A stretch of DNA of 32,065 nucleotides from JALHST01 sp038316335 (GTDB lineage: Bacteria > Bacteroidota > Bacteroidia > Flavobacteriales > Flavobacteriaceae). Below the pieces are notes generated by a model, which saw only the letters and a program-made list of their open reading frames with translations, did not search any database and had not been told where the DNA came from. A program made the position numbers and the translations under genes. How positions within the stretch are numbered: position 1 is the stretch's first letter; each line of letters begins with the position of its first letter. Below, in pieces: positions 8,701-16,000 of the stretch. The stretch spans positions 1 to 32,065 of the forward strand of contig JBBQAM010000046.1 in NCBI GenBank assembly GCA_038316335.1, read 5' to 3'.

Positions 8701-9499
8701 ATCCCAATTGGTACAATCGGAAAAAATGGCCAGTCTTGGGGAACTCACTGCCGGCATCGCCCACGAGATCCAAAACCCCTTGAATTTTGTGAATAATTTT
8801 TCAGAGGTCAATTCGGAGCTGATCGCTGAAATGAAGCTTGAATTGACCAAGGGGAACCTTGCAGAGGTAAAGAACTTGGCCAATGATATTGACGAAAATG
8901 AAAAGAAAATAATCTTCCATGGCAAGCGGGCCGATAGCATCGTAAAAGGTATGTTACAACACAGTCGCAGTAGCAGTGGGCAAAAAGAACCTACCGATAT
9001 CAATGCCTTGGCCGATGAATATCTGCGATTGGCCTATCATGGTTTAAGGGCCAAGGATAAATCATTCAATGCAACTATGAAAACCGATTTTGACCCAACG
9101 ATCAACCATGTAAATGTTATTCCGCAAGAAATGGGTAGGGTCATCCTGAACCTGATCACGAATGCGTTCTATGTAGTGCAACAGAAAAAACAGCTAATCG
9201 GGGAAGGCTATGATCCAACCGTTTCAGTGAGTACACAAAAGAAGGGCGACACTGTGGAAATCTCGGTCAAGGATAATGGCAATGGCATCCCCAATAACGT
9301 GAAAGACAAGATATTCCAGCCCTTTTTCACTACCAAACCTACGGGCCAAGGCACCGGATTGGGATTGAGCATGAGTTATGATATCGTAACCAAAGGGCAT
9401 GGCGGAACCTTAACCATGCAAACAAAAGAAAATCAAGGGACAACATTCATCATATCATTACCCTCCAATCCATCAAATAAGACGAATAATAAGCAGTAA
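5759..9499 (+). CDS. Giant lipoprotein-type sensor histidine kinase, paralog
   Basis: This 1246-residue protein is a full-length paralog of the previous kinase with the same domain order. It has a type II signal peptide ending in SFCAC (lipid cysteine probably 24), a proline-rich linker, Reg_prop propeller blades, and Y_Y_Y (YRYFLEGIDKNW, GDYTFKVAS). One membrane helix (about 921-943), a coiled coil, HisKA with His1002, and HATPase (DNGNGIP, GTGLGLSMSY) follow. The frame is also open from a TTG at 5693, but that start would put 22 extra residues before the signal peptide, so ATG 5759 is chosen. Near the end the insertion of one residue gives VTKGHGG where the sisters have VKAHGG. It ends 27 bases before the receiver gene. 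The two giants differ mainly in the sensor, so they probably recognise different ligands while feeding a common output. Confidence 0.93.
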   Translation: MNQPISSKYVRLLLLAVLYSFCACTNRMQAPPFPILENEYRQPNTKSFEFSEPDTLTFTTQDAAKIKALPSIKFDWAKLPAKAFDIGQPHRLKKPLDTKGFDWKNLPSAPFNLDSLPVNELRIKVTPLGVPMTSKAGYPASIANISRGVMGVDFNFGLPGAPHSLLKNKNGMLWFGTTGSIAKYDSENIEIYGSQQGLDIGVVNSLFEDSKGRLWVGNTKNSLTVIDFEAQLVYELSSSFNLGPIYGIMEAKDGTFWFSNNGYGYNNIDLGRKTIRQFDTDHGLLDTFTITPFQDRDGLIWLSTGQGINILSLKEGTNRTLTTQDGLLSNFTNTFFEDKDDKLLIGNQQGVSIVNGSKTEISYFTEAQGLDGIGQTTDIFQDRSGNLWLGSDNGMLFSYSEPSASLEKYVISNNRSQVVFGTLEDAQGQIWTAIVQGGVYKIDPNNGRPGNFTSNDGLGNNAFWSTLEAKDGKIWLGSYGGIDIYDPETRTIKHLGKEQGLVSDRDARLIEDSQGRIWSCGSSLGISIIDPKKETIQHLTGSQGLETNSISTILEVENGIFWLGGPEGEILTVNLANSDFKYSLPTKAELVFQNNIMVKDKKGFIWIGGLGSGIQKIDPKNNTRVRLSEAEGLISNQVFSLALGGEDSIWAATDKGVVNINLTTNELTTFTTAEGLGANDVYAVKAHKGEIFTGTSKGLTIIKPMIQDQEHPYFSTRTYGKWQGLNFVDFAENSFSFDKNGRFWAGVDAQILTVMDPFKEDTLAYQTFITGINVLDKKQNFTKGNQLKEKRATIDTLLLPTKERMLLENSMAKDTGYLAQNNIEWKTVEGPYGIPVGLTLPHTQNYLSFDFNGMQFSNPDKRVYRYFLEGIDKNWGPISDKAISENYRDLPPGDYTFKVASKGFNGVWSKPAELQFTILPPWWRTLWAYAVYASLFLLGLYGADRIMRQRIKRKERERTRDKELAQAKEIEKAYSELKNTQSQLVQSEKMASLGELTAGIAHEIQNPLNFVNNFSEVNSELIAEMKLELTKGNLAEVKNLANDIDENEKKIIFHGKRADSIVKGMLQHSRSSSGQKEPTDINALADEYLRLAYHGLRAKDKSFNATMKTDFDPTINHVNVIPQEMGRVILNLITNAFYVVQQKKQLIGEGYDPTVSVSTQKKGDTVEISVKDNGNGIPNNVKDKIFQPFFTTKPTGQGTGLGLSMSYDIVTKGHGGTLTMQTKENQGTTFIISLPSNPSNKTNNKQ
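9145..9250 (+). repeat. Near-identical tract shared by the two giant kinases, copy 2
   Basis: This is the partner of 5311-5416 (two differences in 106 bases). Confidence 0.8.
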
Positions 9500-9526
9500 A
9501 TTTATAACACAAAAAACCAACACCCT

Positions 9527-9901
9527 ATGAAAATATTGGTTGTAGACGACGAACGTGACGTACAATTGCTCTTTCAACAACGCTTTCGAAAAGAAATCAA
9601 GAGCGGGAATCTCGATTTTGTATTTGCCTTTTCGGGTGAAGAGGCATTGCGCATCATGCACGATATGGAGCACAAAGCCGTGTTGATCTTATCCGATATC
9701 AATATGCCGGGCATGAGCGGTCTGGAACTCCTTGAAAAAATACGAAAAGACTATGAAAAACCGCCCCCAATCGTCATGATGATCACTGCCTATGGGGATC
9801 GGGACAACCGTGAAAATGCCGAGCGTCTGGGCGCGGACGATTTCTTGACCAAGCCCTTGGATTTTTCCCTTTTAAAAGACAAACTAATAACGCTAACTTA
9901 A
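9527..9901 (+). CDS. Single-domain response regulator (CheY-like receiver)
   Basis: This 124-residue protein consists of a receiver domain only. The acidic pocket is Asp7-Asp8 (ILVVDDE), the phospho-acceptor is Asp57 (LSDINMPGMSG), the switch threonine is Thr87 (MITAYGD) and the conserved lysine is Lys109 (TKP). With no output domain it must act by protein contact or as a phosphate shuttle. Its TAA (9899-9901) shares a base with the ATG of the next gene, so the two are probably translationally coupled. Given three to four kinases without receivers directly upstream, it is the most likely immediate phosphate acceptor. It might act as an intermediate or phosphate sink for the receiver-cyclase. 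The family call is secure; the partner assignment is inference from position. Confidence 0.94.
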   Translation: MKILVVDDERDVQLLFQQRFRKEIKSGNLDFVFAFSGEEALRIMHDMEHKAVLILSDINMPGMSGLELLEKIRKDYEKPPPIVMMITAYGDRDNRENAERLGADDFLTKPLDFSLLKDKLITLT

Positions 9902-10941
9902 TGGCCAAAATACTGGTAGTCGACGATGAGACCGATTTGGAAGTGCTCATCAAACAAAAATTCAGGAAGCAGATCCGCCAAAATGAATATGAATTCGTTT
10001 TTGCGATCAATGGGAAGGATGCCTTGGAAAAACTTCTTGGGGAACCCGAAATGGATCTGGTACTGAGCGACATCAATATGCCTGAAATGGATGGCCTCAC
10101 GCTGCTTACCAAGCTCAGTGAGCTAAATCCGTTGCTCAAATCGGTGATCGTCTCGGCCTATGGCGATATGCAGAACATACGTACCGCAATGAACCGGGGG
10201 GCCTTTGATTTTATCACCAAACCCATCGATTTTGAGGACCTTACCATCACGGTCGAAAAAAGTTTAAAGCACGCTAAGCAACTCAAGGAGACCCTAAAGG
10301 CCATCAAGGAAAACAACATCCTTAAAATGTACGTCGATGAAAACGTGCTGAATTTTATGGGGGGACAGGAATATGAAACCACCATCATGGCGAACGAGAA
10401 CATCGAAGCCACGGTACTATTCATCGATGTCTGTGGTTTTACGACAATCAGCGAAACCATCCCGGCCGATGTGGTCGTAAAGATGTTGAACACCTATTTC
10501 GATGTCATGGTAAAAGAGATCATCGCCCAGGAAGGTCATGTAGATAAATTCATCGGTGATGCGATCATGGCCGTATTTCGTGGGGAGTACCATCTAGATC
10601 GTGCCATAGATGCGGCCTTGGCCGTGCGACAAAAGATCGGTAAACTTCCAGAAGCAAAGGGTATATCAGGGTATTACCCAAAAGTTTCCATAGGCATAAA
10701 AAGTGGAGAAATGATTTCCGGCAACCTAGGATCCGTAAGTCTAAGAAGGTTGGATTATACGGTAATCGGGGACACGGTAAATACCGCCGCGCGACTGCAA
10801 GGTGCCGCACAACCGAATCAGATATTGATTTCAAAGGATTGCTACGAAAAGGTGAAGGAAGCCTTTCAATGCAATAAAATCGGGGACATCACCATGAAGA
10901 ACAAGGCACAGCCCATAACAGTCTATGAAGTGTTAGAATAA
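9901..10941 (+). CDS. Receiver-class III adenylate cyclase fusion protein
   Basis: The 346-residue protein has an N-terminal receiver (Asp7/Asp8, phospho-acceptor Asp57, Ser85, Lys107), a helical linker (about 115-165) and a class III cyclase domain (about 166-346). The metal-binding aspartates are Asp176 (LFIDVCGFT) and Asp220 (FIGDAIMAVF). The purine-selecting lysine is Lys216, four residues before Asp220 as in the family. The transition-state pair is Asn294/Arg298 (VNTAARLQ). The second purine-contact position, seven before the Asn, is Thr287, the signature of class IIIb enzymes such as cyanobacterial CyaB1, several of which respond to bicarbonate. All residues needed for an active homodimeric adenylate cyclase are present, so the predicted product is cAMP under control of receiver phosphorylation. 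It overlaps the preceding receiver gene by one base. Confidence 0.93.
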   Translation: MAKILVVDDETDLEVLIKQKFRKQIRQNEYEFVFAINGKDALEKLLGEPEMDLVLSDINMPEMDGLTLLTKLSELNPLLKSVIVSAYGDMQNIRTAMNRGAFDFITKPIDFEDLTITVEKSLKHAKQLKETLKAIKENNILKMYVDENVLNFMGGQEYETTIMANENIEATVLFIDVCGFTTISETIPADVVVKMLNTYFDVMVKEIIAQEGHVDKFIGDAIMAVFRGEYHLDRAIDAALAVRQKIGKLPEAKGISGYYPKVSIGIKSGEMISGNLGSVSLRRLDYTVIGDTVNTAARLQGAAQPNQILISKDCYEKVKEAFQCNKIGDITMKNKAQPITVYEVLE

Positions 10942-11163
10942 ATTGGTATTTCAAAACGAAAAAAAAGCGTTCGAAGTTCACTTCGTCCAAGTCTCGAAAT
11001 TCGATGCTTCAATGGCTTAGACCCTATCATCACTATTGACACTTTAGGCCCAGCGGCTATTTTTAAAACAATAGACGCTACATGCCAGAAGCAGCTGCGG
11101 CCCCTACCCCATTTCTGCGGTCCCCATAGCTTTGTTTCCCGGAAATTCCAGTAATTTTGAGCA
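10942..11163. other. Intergenic spacer with a small hairpin
   Basis: This 222-base gap separates the signalling cluster from the oxidoreductase. It holds a five-pair stem CGAAG (10972-10976) / CTTCG (10981-10985) with loop TTCA. The A-run at about 10959-10966 would be a T-run after this stem on the minus strand, so the only terminator reading is against the direction of the flanking genes. I see no RNA gene or clear promoter here. Confidence 0.4.
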
Positions 11164-12720
11164 ATGGTCAAGAATGTACAGATCCGACTCACCTTAATAG
11201 AAGAAGCACAACCTGGTGCCCTTAAAAAAAAGGTTGCAAACTACTTGGCCCTTTCTGAAGGTGATTTTACGGTACAAATACTTCGAAGATCGATCGATGC
11301 CCGCAAACCGGCCGTTGTCATTAATTACAAGCTGAAGGTTTTTATTGGGGAAGATCGGCCAAGCGAAACCGGCGTTGCCTTTGATTATAAAAATGTAGAG
11401 AACGCCAAACCGGTACATATAATCGGTTTTGGACCAGCGGGAATGTGGGCGGCATTACGCTGTCTCGAATTTGGGTACAAACCGATTGTATATGAACGTG
11501 GGAAAAATGTTCAGGACCGCCGAAGGGACTTAAAGGCCATCAATCAGGACCACATCGTAAACGAGGAAAGCAACTATTGCTTCGGGGAAGGCGGCGCAGG
11601 TACCTATTCTGATGGAAAATTATACACGCGAAGCATCAAACGAGGCGATGTACGTCGTATTTTTGAAAGCCTTGTATATCATGGTGCCACAGAAGAAATC
11701 TTGGTCGATGCACATCCCCATATCGGTACCAATAAACTTCCTGAAATCGTGAAGAACATTCGCAAAACGATTCTAAAACAGGGGGGCGAAGTGCATTTTA
11801 ACACAAAAGTGATCGATTTTATCATTAAGGAAAATCGCTTACAAGGTGTTCAATTGCAAAATGGAAAAGAAATACCCGTCAAGTGTGTAATACTCGCAAC
11901 AGGGCATTCTGCAAGGGATATTTTTTATCTTTTGGAAAAAAAGAAAATCGCGCTCAAAGCCAAGTCCTTCGCCATGGGCGTGCGGGTCGAGCACCCACAG
12001 ACCATCATCGATTCCATTCAATACCATTGCACTGGGGAGCGTAACGAACTATTACCAGCAGCGGCTTACAGTTTGGTGCATCAAGTGAAAAATAGAGGCG
12101 TATATTCTTTTTGCATGTGCCCGGGCGGTTTTATAGTCCCTGCCGCTACAGCTCCTGGTGAAGTCGTGGTCAATGGGATGTCACCCTCAAAACGAAATAA
12201 CAAGTTTGCAAATTCAGGCATTGTGGTTGAAATAAATGTAGACACGGATCTAGCCAAATATGACCATTTTGGAGCGCTAAAAGGGCTTGAATATCAAAAA
12301 GACCTCGAAAAATTAGCGTTCACAGCAGGCGGACGGAGTCAATGTGCACCGGCGCAACGCCTGACTGATTTTGTCGAAGGGAAGCTTTCGGTCGACCTGA
12401 ATCCAACTTCCTACCAACCAGGCCTAAAATCAGCTCCTTTGCATTCTTTATTGCCCAAGCTTATCGGGAGCAATCTACGGGCCGGATTCGCCGAATTCGG
12501 CAAGAAAATGAAAGGCTATTATACGGCGGAAGCCAATGTGGTAGGTGTAGAATCACGAACTTCCTCCCCGGTGACCATCCCGAGAAACGAAAATTTGGAA
12601 CATCCTCAAATACGGGGCCTATTTCCCTGCGGGGAGGGAGGCGGTTACGCAGGTGGCATCGTCTCGGCCGCCATGGACGGGGAACGTTGCGCCGAAGCTG
12701 CCATAAGCAGCTATCATTGA
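11164..12720 (+). CDS. NAD(P)/FAD-dependent oxidoreductase (COG2509 type)
   Basis: This 518-residue flavoprotein has a family-specific N-terminal domain (about 1-80). A Rossmann FAD site follows: GFGPAGMWAALRC with VYERGKNVQDRR, the GxGxxG-type motif followed by the ribose-binding acidic strand. CFGEGGAGTYSDGKL and a C-terminal GEGGGYAGGIVSAAMDG segment complete the FAD pocket. This is the layout of the widespread, poorly characterised COG2509 FAD-dependent dehydrogenases; no substrate can be assigned. There is no signal peptide, so it is cytoplasmic. The ATG at 11164 is the first in frame and the length fits the family. It stands alone between two spacers, which suggests its own transcription unit. 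Confidence 0.88.
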   Translation: MVKNVQIRLTLIEEAQPGALKKKVANYLALSEGDFTVQILRRSIDARKPAVVINYKLKVFIGEDRPSETGVAFDYKNVENAKPVHIIGFGPAGMWAALRCLEFGYKPIVYERGKNVQDRRRDLKAINQDHIVNEESNYCFGEGGAGTYSDGKLYTRSIKRGDVRRIFESLVYHGATEEILVDAHPHIGTNKLPEIVKNIRKTILKQGGEVHFNTKVIDFIIKENRLQGVQLQNGKEIPVKCVILATGHSARDIFYLLEKKKIALKAKSFAMGVRVEHPQTIIDSIQYHCTGERNELLPAAAYSLVHQVKNRGVYSFCMCPGGFIVPAATAPGEVVVNGMSPSKRNNKFANSGIVVEINVDTDLAKYDHFGALKGLEYQKDLEKLAFTAGGRSQCAPAQRLTDFVEGKLSVDLNPTSYQPGLKSAPLHSLLPKLIGSNLRAGFAEFGKKMKGYYTAEANVVGVESRTSSPVTIPRNENLEHPQIRGLFPCGEGGGYAGGIVSAAMDGERCAEAAISSYH

Positions 12721-12758
12721 CCTTGCATACGAAGGGGAAAATGAATCCAGCCTTTTAA

Positions 12759-12782
12759 GGAAAAGCCTACAATGGCTTTTCC
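12759..12782 (+). terminator. Stem-loop after the FAD oxidoreductase gene
   Basis: A perfect nine-pair stem GGAAAAGCC (12759-12767) / GGCTTTTCC (12774-12782) with a six-base loop lies 38 bases after the stop. There is no T-run after it, so it may be a weak terminator or an mRNA-stabilising 3' hairpin. Confidence 0.5.
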
Positions 12783-12845
12783 CAATGGTCTTGGTTCTGG
12801 TGTTGGCAATCTCCTGTATATTATAGCTAATTCAAACATTAGGCG

Positions 12846-12853
12846 TATCTTCG
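12846..12853 (+). promoter_or_regulatory. Possible -7 promoter element before the helicase gene
   Basis: TATCTTCG resembles the flavobacterial -7 box TAnnTTTG with one difference and lies 16 bases before the ATG. No convincing upstream TTG box is at the right distance, so confidence is low. Confidence 0.25.
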
Positions 12854-12869
12854 CGGCTTATTTTATAAC

Positions 12870-14189
12870 ATGACATTCAAAGACTTAGACATAATTGAAC
12901 CGATATTGAGGGCGCTCGATAACGAAGGATACACGCATCCCACCCCGATTCAAATGCAGGCCATTCCGATTTTATTCAAAGGAAAGGACCTTTTAGGGGT
13001 CGCCCAAACGGGCACCGGAAAGACCGCTGCCTTTGCCATCCCCATTTTACAGCAACTTTTTATAAAAAAATCAAAAGAGCAAGGGGGTCGGGGCATAAAA
13101 GCATTGGTCATTACCCCTACCCGTGAACTCGCCATACAGATAGGTGAAAGCTTTACGGCCTATGGGAAATTCACCGGAATCCGGAATACCGTCATCTTCG
13201 GTGGGGTCAAACAGGGAAAACAAACCCATGCCCTGCAACGAGGCGTCGAGGTGTTGATTGCGACCCCGGGTCGATTATTGGATTTGATGAACCAAGGATT
13301 TGTATCCCTTCGTGAGGTAGAATACGCCGTATTGGACGAGGCCGACCATATGTTAGATATGGGCTTTATTCACGATATCAAAAAAATCATTGCCAAACTA
13401 CCACAGAAACGTCAATCACTTTTCTTTTCTGCAACCATGCCAAAGGACATTGTGGAACTCTCTCGTAAAATTTTGGGCGATTTTGAGCAAGTGACCGTAA
13501 AACCAGAGCAAGCCACTGCTGAAAAGGTCGAACAAGGGGTTTACTTCGTTAGCAAAAAAAATAAGCCCAAGTTATTAGTACAATTATTGGAAGAAAGACC
13601 GAAAGATTCCGTTTTGGTATTTTCAAGGACCAAACATGGTGCGAACAAGGTGGTGAAGATCTTGGATAAGGCCAATTTTCGTGCCGCTGCAATTCATGGC
13701 AACAAATCCCAGACGGCCCGTCAAAAAGCCTTGGGGGACTTTAAGGATGGTAAGATCAAGATATTGATAGCGACTGATATTGCCGCCCGCGGTATCGATA
13801 TCGACGAATTGTCGATGGTATTGAATTACGATTTGCCCAATGTGCCCGAAACCTATGTGCACAGGATTGGAAGGACCGGCCGTGCCAGTGCAAGCGGCAT
13901 CGCCTTGTCATTCTGCGATAAAGAAGAGCGGCCCTATTTGAGGGATATTGAAAAACTGATAAAACAGGAGGTGCCACGCATGCCCGAACATCAATTTGTC
14001 GATGATGGCACCGAAGAAGACCTTGATACCGATGATCGTCCAGTGCGATCAAGCAATCAAAATAGGTCACGAAATGCAGGCAATCAACGAAAAAGTCCAG
14101 GCAATTCGAATTCCCGGGGTGGAAATTCAGGCAATCGGAGAAAATTCAATGGCGCCCGTAAGGGATTTTCAGGAAATAAAGGGACCTAA
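12870..14189 (+). CDS. DEAD-box ATP-dependent RNA helicase, RhlE-like
   Basis: This 439-residue RNA helicase carries all family motifs in order. They are the Q motif (YTHPTPIQMQAIP, Gln28), motif I (AQTGTGKT, 45-52), Ia (PTRELA), Ib (TPGR), II (DEAD, 156-159), III (SAT, 187-189), V (ATDIAARGIDI) and VI (HRIGRTGRA). A low-complexity basic tail rich in Asn, Arg, Gly and Ser (about 380-439) probably gives general RNA binding. Such proteins unwind short RNA duplexes in ribosome assembly, RNA decay and cold adaptation. The length and tail fit RhlE-type proteins, of which Bacteroidota often have several. The gene is monocistronic and followed at once by a strong terminator. Function is secure at family level; the exact RNA target is unknown. 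Confidence 0.93.
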   Translation: MTFKDLDIIEPILRALDNEGYTHPTPIQMQAIPILFKGKDLLGVAQTGTGKTAAFAIPILQQLFIKKSKEQGGRGIKALVITPTRELAIQIGESFTAYGKFTGIRNTVIFGGVKQGKQTHALQRGVEVLIATPGRLLDLMNQGFVSLREVEYAVLDEADHMLDMGFIHDIKKIIAKLPQKRQSLFFSATMPKDIVELSRKILGDFEQVTVKPEQATAEKVEQGVYFVSKKNKPKLLVQLLEERPKDSVLVFSRTKHGANKVVKILDKANFRAAAIHGNKSQTARQKALGDFKDGKIKILIATDIAARGIDIDELSMVLNYDLPNVPETYVHRIGRTGRASASGIALSFCDKEERPYLRDIEKLIKQEVPRMPEHQFVDDGTEEDLDTDDRPVRSSNQNRSRNAGNQRKSPGNSNSRGGNSGNRRKFNGARKGFSGNKGT

Positions 14190-14190
14190 A

Positions 14191-14230
14191 AAAACCTGCA
14201 GCATTCGACTGCAGGTTTTGCTTTTTTTTT
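14191..14230. terminator. Bidirectional rho-independent terminator
   Basis: A perfect 11-pair stem AAAACCTGCAG (14191-14201) / CTGCAGGTTTT (14209-14219) with a seven-base loop is followed by G-C and a nine-base T-run (14222-14230). The A-run at 14188-14194 supplies a T-run on the opposite strand. It lies between the convergent helicase gene and the minus-strand gene that ends at 14257, and can stop both. Confidence 0.93.
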
Positions 14231-14256
14231 AAATGGCGGGGGTAGTTAAAAACGCT

Positions 14257-15051
14257 TCAGCGCGCCATCCGGATCAAATTGGCAAAGTAAACATATTTCA
14301 AGTCCCTTGCGGCAATGCCTTCCTGCATCGCCTTGGTGTTTGAAGGCGTAGCCCCCTCGCTGTAGTTTATGTTTTGATTTAAAGCCTGGCTATAATTTTT
14401 AAACATACTTACGGTCATGTGAGAAGCATACGTGTCACTTCCAATCGGGTTTATGAACCGAATTAATCCCCAACTTGACTTTTCACCTGCATCAACTGAT
14501 TTTTGATGCAAAGGCTGAAATACCTCTATTTCCCCTTTTTCATAGGTCGCATAGGCCATCAGATCCACCTTCATCATATCGATCTCGGCTACTGTGCCTA
14601 CAACCATTTCGGCAGGTGAAAACCCTGTGGTAGAAGCAATTTGTTCGGCATATATCCGAACGGCCAGATCCCTGGTTTCTACAGAATGGTTAAATTTGCT
14701 AGTAAGATCCGACTCCGACATATTGGGATACGCGGCTTTTGCCCGCTCCATAAAATGGACCCAGCTGCTTCCGTCCATCATTTTCACGGGATCGTTGTAA
14801 AGCGTAACGGTCAAGTATTGAAACCCTTGTTGTTCGCCACCCGGACTCAGGGCCCATAGGTCCCAACCCATAATATCCCCGGCCTTCACCCGCTGTTCCT
14901 GGATCTTTTGCCAAAACTCCTCAGTGGCGTTATACTCGCCGTCTTGCGTATTGTCGACTTTCATGAATTCAAAAGTCAAAAACAGTTTATCCTGTGCGAT
15001 GGCCGTAGTGGCTAAAGACAGTAATAAGGTAAAAATCAATAATTTTTTCAT
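14257..15051 (-). CDS. Secreted protein with two ABM-like repeats, function unknown
   Basis: This 264-residue protein has a clear type I signal peptide (cleavage probably after A-I-A, before Q20). I do not recognise the family. The mature part seems to be two similar halves. Each has a strand, a helix with a K/Q-rich register (EFWQKIQEQRVKAGD; VFQPLHQKSVDAGEKSSW), a W-containing strand, and a block beginning Y-L-T-V-T-L-Y or H-M-T-V-S-M-F. That resembles the ferredoxin-like dimeric alpha-beta barrel of antibiotic-biosynthesis-monooxygenase (ABM) proteins, duplicated in one chain. The secreted protein at 22949-23716 has the same plan. It is transcribed towards the helicase terminator. A 20-bp element shared with the divergent lipoprotein operon lies about 140 bases upstream. 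ABM assignment is inference from pattern. Confidence 0.8.
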   Translation of the reverse strand: MKKLLIFTLLLSLATTAIAQDKLFLTFEFMKVDNTQDGEYNATEEFWQKIQEQRVKAGDIMGWDLWALSPGGEQQGFQYLTVTLYNDPVKMMDGSSWVHFMERAKAAYPNMSESDLTSKFNHSVETRDLAVRIYAEQIASTTGFSPAEMVVGTVAEIDMMKVDLMAYATYEKGEIEVFQPLHQKSVDAGEKSSWGLIRFINPIGSDTYASHMTVSMFKNYSQALNQNINYSEGATPSNTKAMQEGIAARDLKYVYFANLIRMAR

Positions 15052-15164
15052 TGTTCTCTATTTATTGGTTAATTGAATTTAATAGGCTTATGACCTAAAT
15101 GCGAATCTTAAACCGGTTGTAATTAGAATGATTGGTTCCCCCAAACCATATACAATGCTAAACG

Positions 15165-15210
15165 ATTCATTTAATAGAATGGATGAAAACAGGACGAACG
15201 CATGGTTTGA
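15165..15210 (-). promoter_or_regulatory. Candidate LytTR operator, site A
   Basis: Read on the minus strand, 15210-15191 is TCAAACCATGCGTTCGTCCT. It matches site B (18062-18081) at 18 of 20 positions. ATTAAATGAA (minus strand, bases 15175-15166) follows 15 bases later. CGTTCGT fits the core of the LytTR half-site pattern (CGTTNRT). It faces the minus-strand gene starting at 15051. Confidence 0.55.
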
Positions 15211-15266
15211 GTGTCCGAAACGATCTTTTTAATTATCGGGAAGTCCGTTTTGAAGAAAACAGTGGG

Positions 15267-15998
15267 TCAAATCGTATGGATGTGGTTCAATAGCAGATCT
15301 TTATATGATTTACCGATGGGGATAACCTTCCTTCCGATTTCAAGGTGCGTGTCGGCGATCACATCCAGTTTTTTAAGGTTTACGATAAAGGATCGGTGTA
15401 CCCTTAGAAATTTGGATTGTGGCAGCTTGTCTTCCATGTTCTTCAGGGTGCACGTCAGTACGAAAATTTCAGAGGAAGTTATGATCGTACAATAGTTCCG
15501 ATCGGCTTCGATATAGAGAATATCGTTTAACAATAGTTTCTCCATTTTTCCATTGTGGCGTACAAAAATACGATCATGCACTATTTCCAAGGCCTGGGCC
15601 GTTTGTTTGGGCATGGGATGCTCCTTCAACTGTTCAACAACGAGCGCAATGGTACGCTGCAAATTGAGTTTGTTAAAGGGTTTGTCTATAAATGCCCTGG
15701 GATGCGTCTCCTTGGCCTTTTCAAAGGTAAGTTGATCGTTATTAGCGGTGAGATAGATTATGGGAATATCCATAAATTGCTGAATAGCTTGTGCCGTTTC
15801 GATACCATTGATAGCACCCTTTAAATTAATATCAAGCAAGACAATGTCCGGAGGATGTATCTTGGCATGCACTATGGCTTCTTCACCCCGCGAAACGATC
15901 CCTAAAATGTCATACCCTAAAGTGGTCAATTGCAACGAAAGGTTCGCCCCGATGATCATGTCATCTTCAACGATCAATATCTTGATGTCTTCGGTCAT
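15267..15998 (-). CDS. LytTR-family response regulator
   Basis: This 243-residue regulator pairs a receiver domain with a LytTR DNA-binding domain. The receiver has Asp12-Asp13 (IVEDD), phospho-acceptor Asp56 (IVLLDINLKG), Thr84 and Lys106 (DKPF). The LytTR domain is at about 143-240 (LLNDILYIEADRNYC, FLRVHRSFIVNL, IPIGKSYKD). LytTR proteins bind imperfect direct repeats with a GTT core upstream of their targets. The start ATG (15998) lies two bases after the stop of the kinase gene, so the two are a transcriptional unit and surely a signalling pair. Targets are not proven, but a conserved 20-bp element with a CGTTCGT core occurs upstream of the genes on both sides. Confidence 0.94.
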   Translation of the reverse strand: MTEDIKILIVEDDMIIGANLSLQLTTLGYDILGIVSRGEEAIVHAKIHPPDIVLLDINLKGAINGIETAQAIQQFMDIPIIYLTANNDQLTFEKAKETHPRAFIDKPFNKLNLQRTIALVVEQLKEHPMPKQTAQALEIVHDRIFVRHNGKMEKLLLNDILYIEADRNYCTIITSSEIFVLTCTLKNMEDKLPQSKFLRVHRSFIVNLKKLDVIADTHLEIGRKVIPIGKSYKDLLLNHIHTI

Positions 15999-16000
15999 TC

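Noticed and set aside
10972..10985. Hairpin as terminator of the signalling cluster
   Set aside because: Only five pairs, and the T-run needed for termination is on the opposite strand, where no gene ends.
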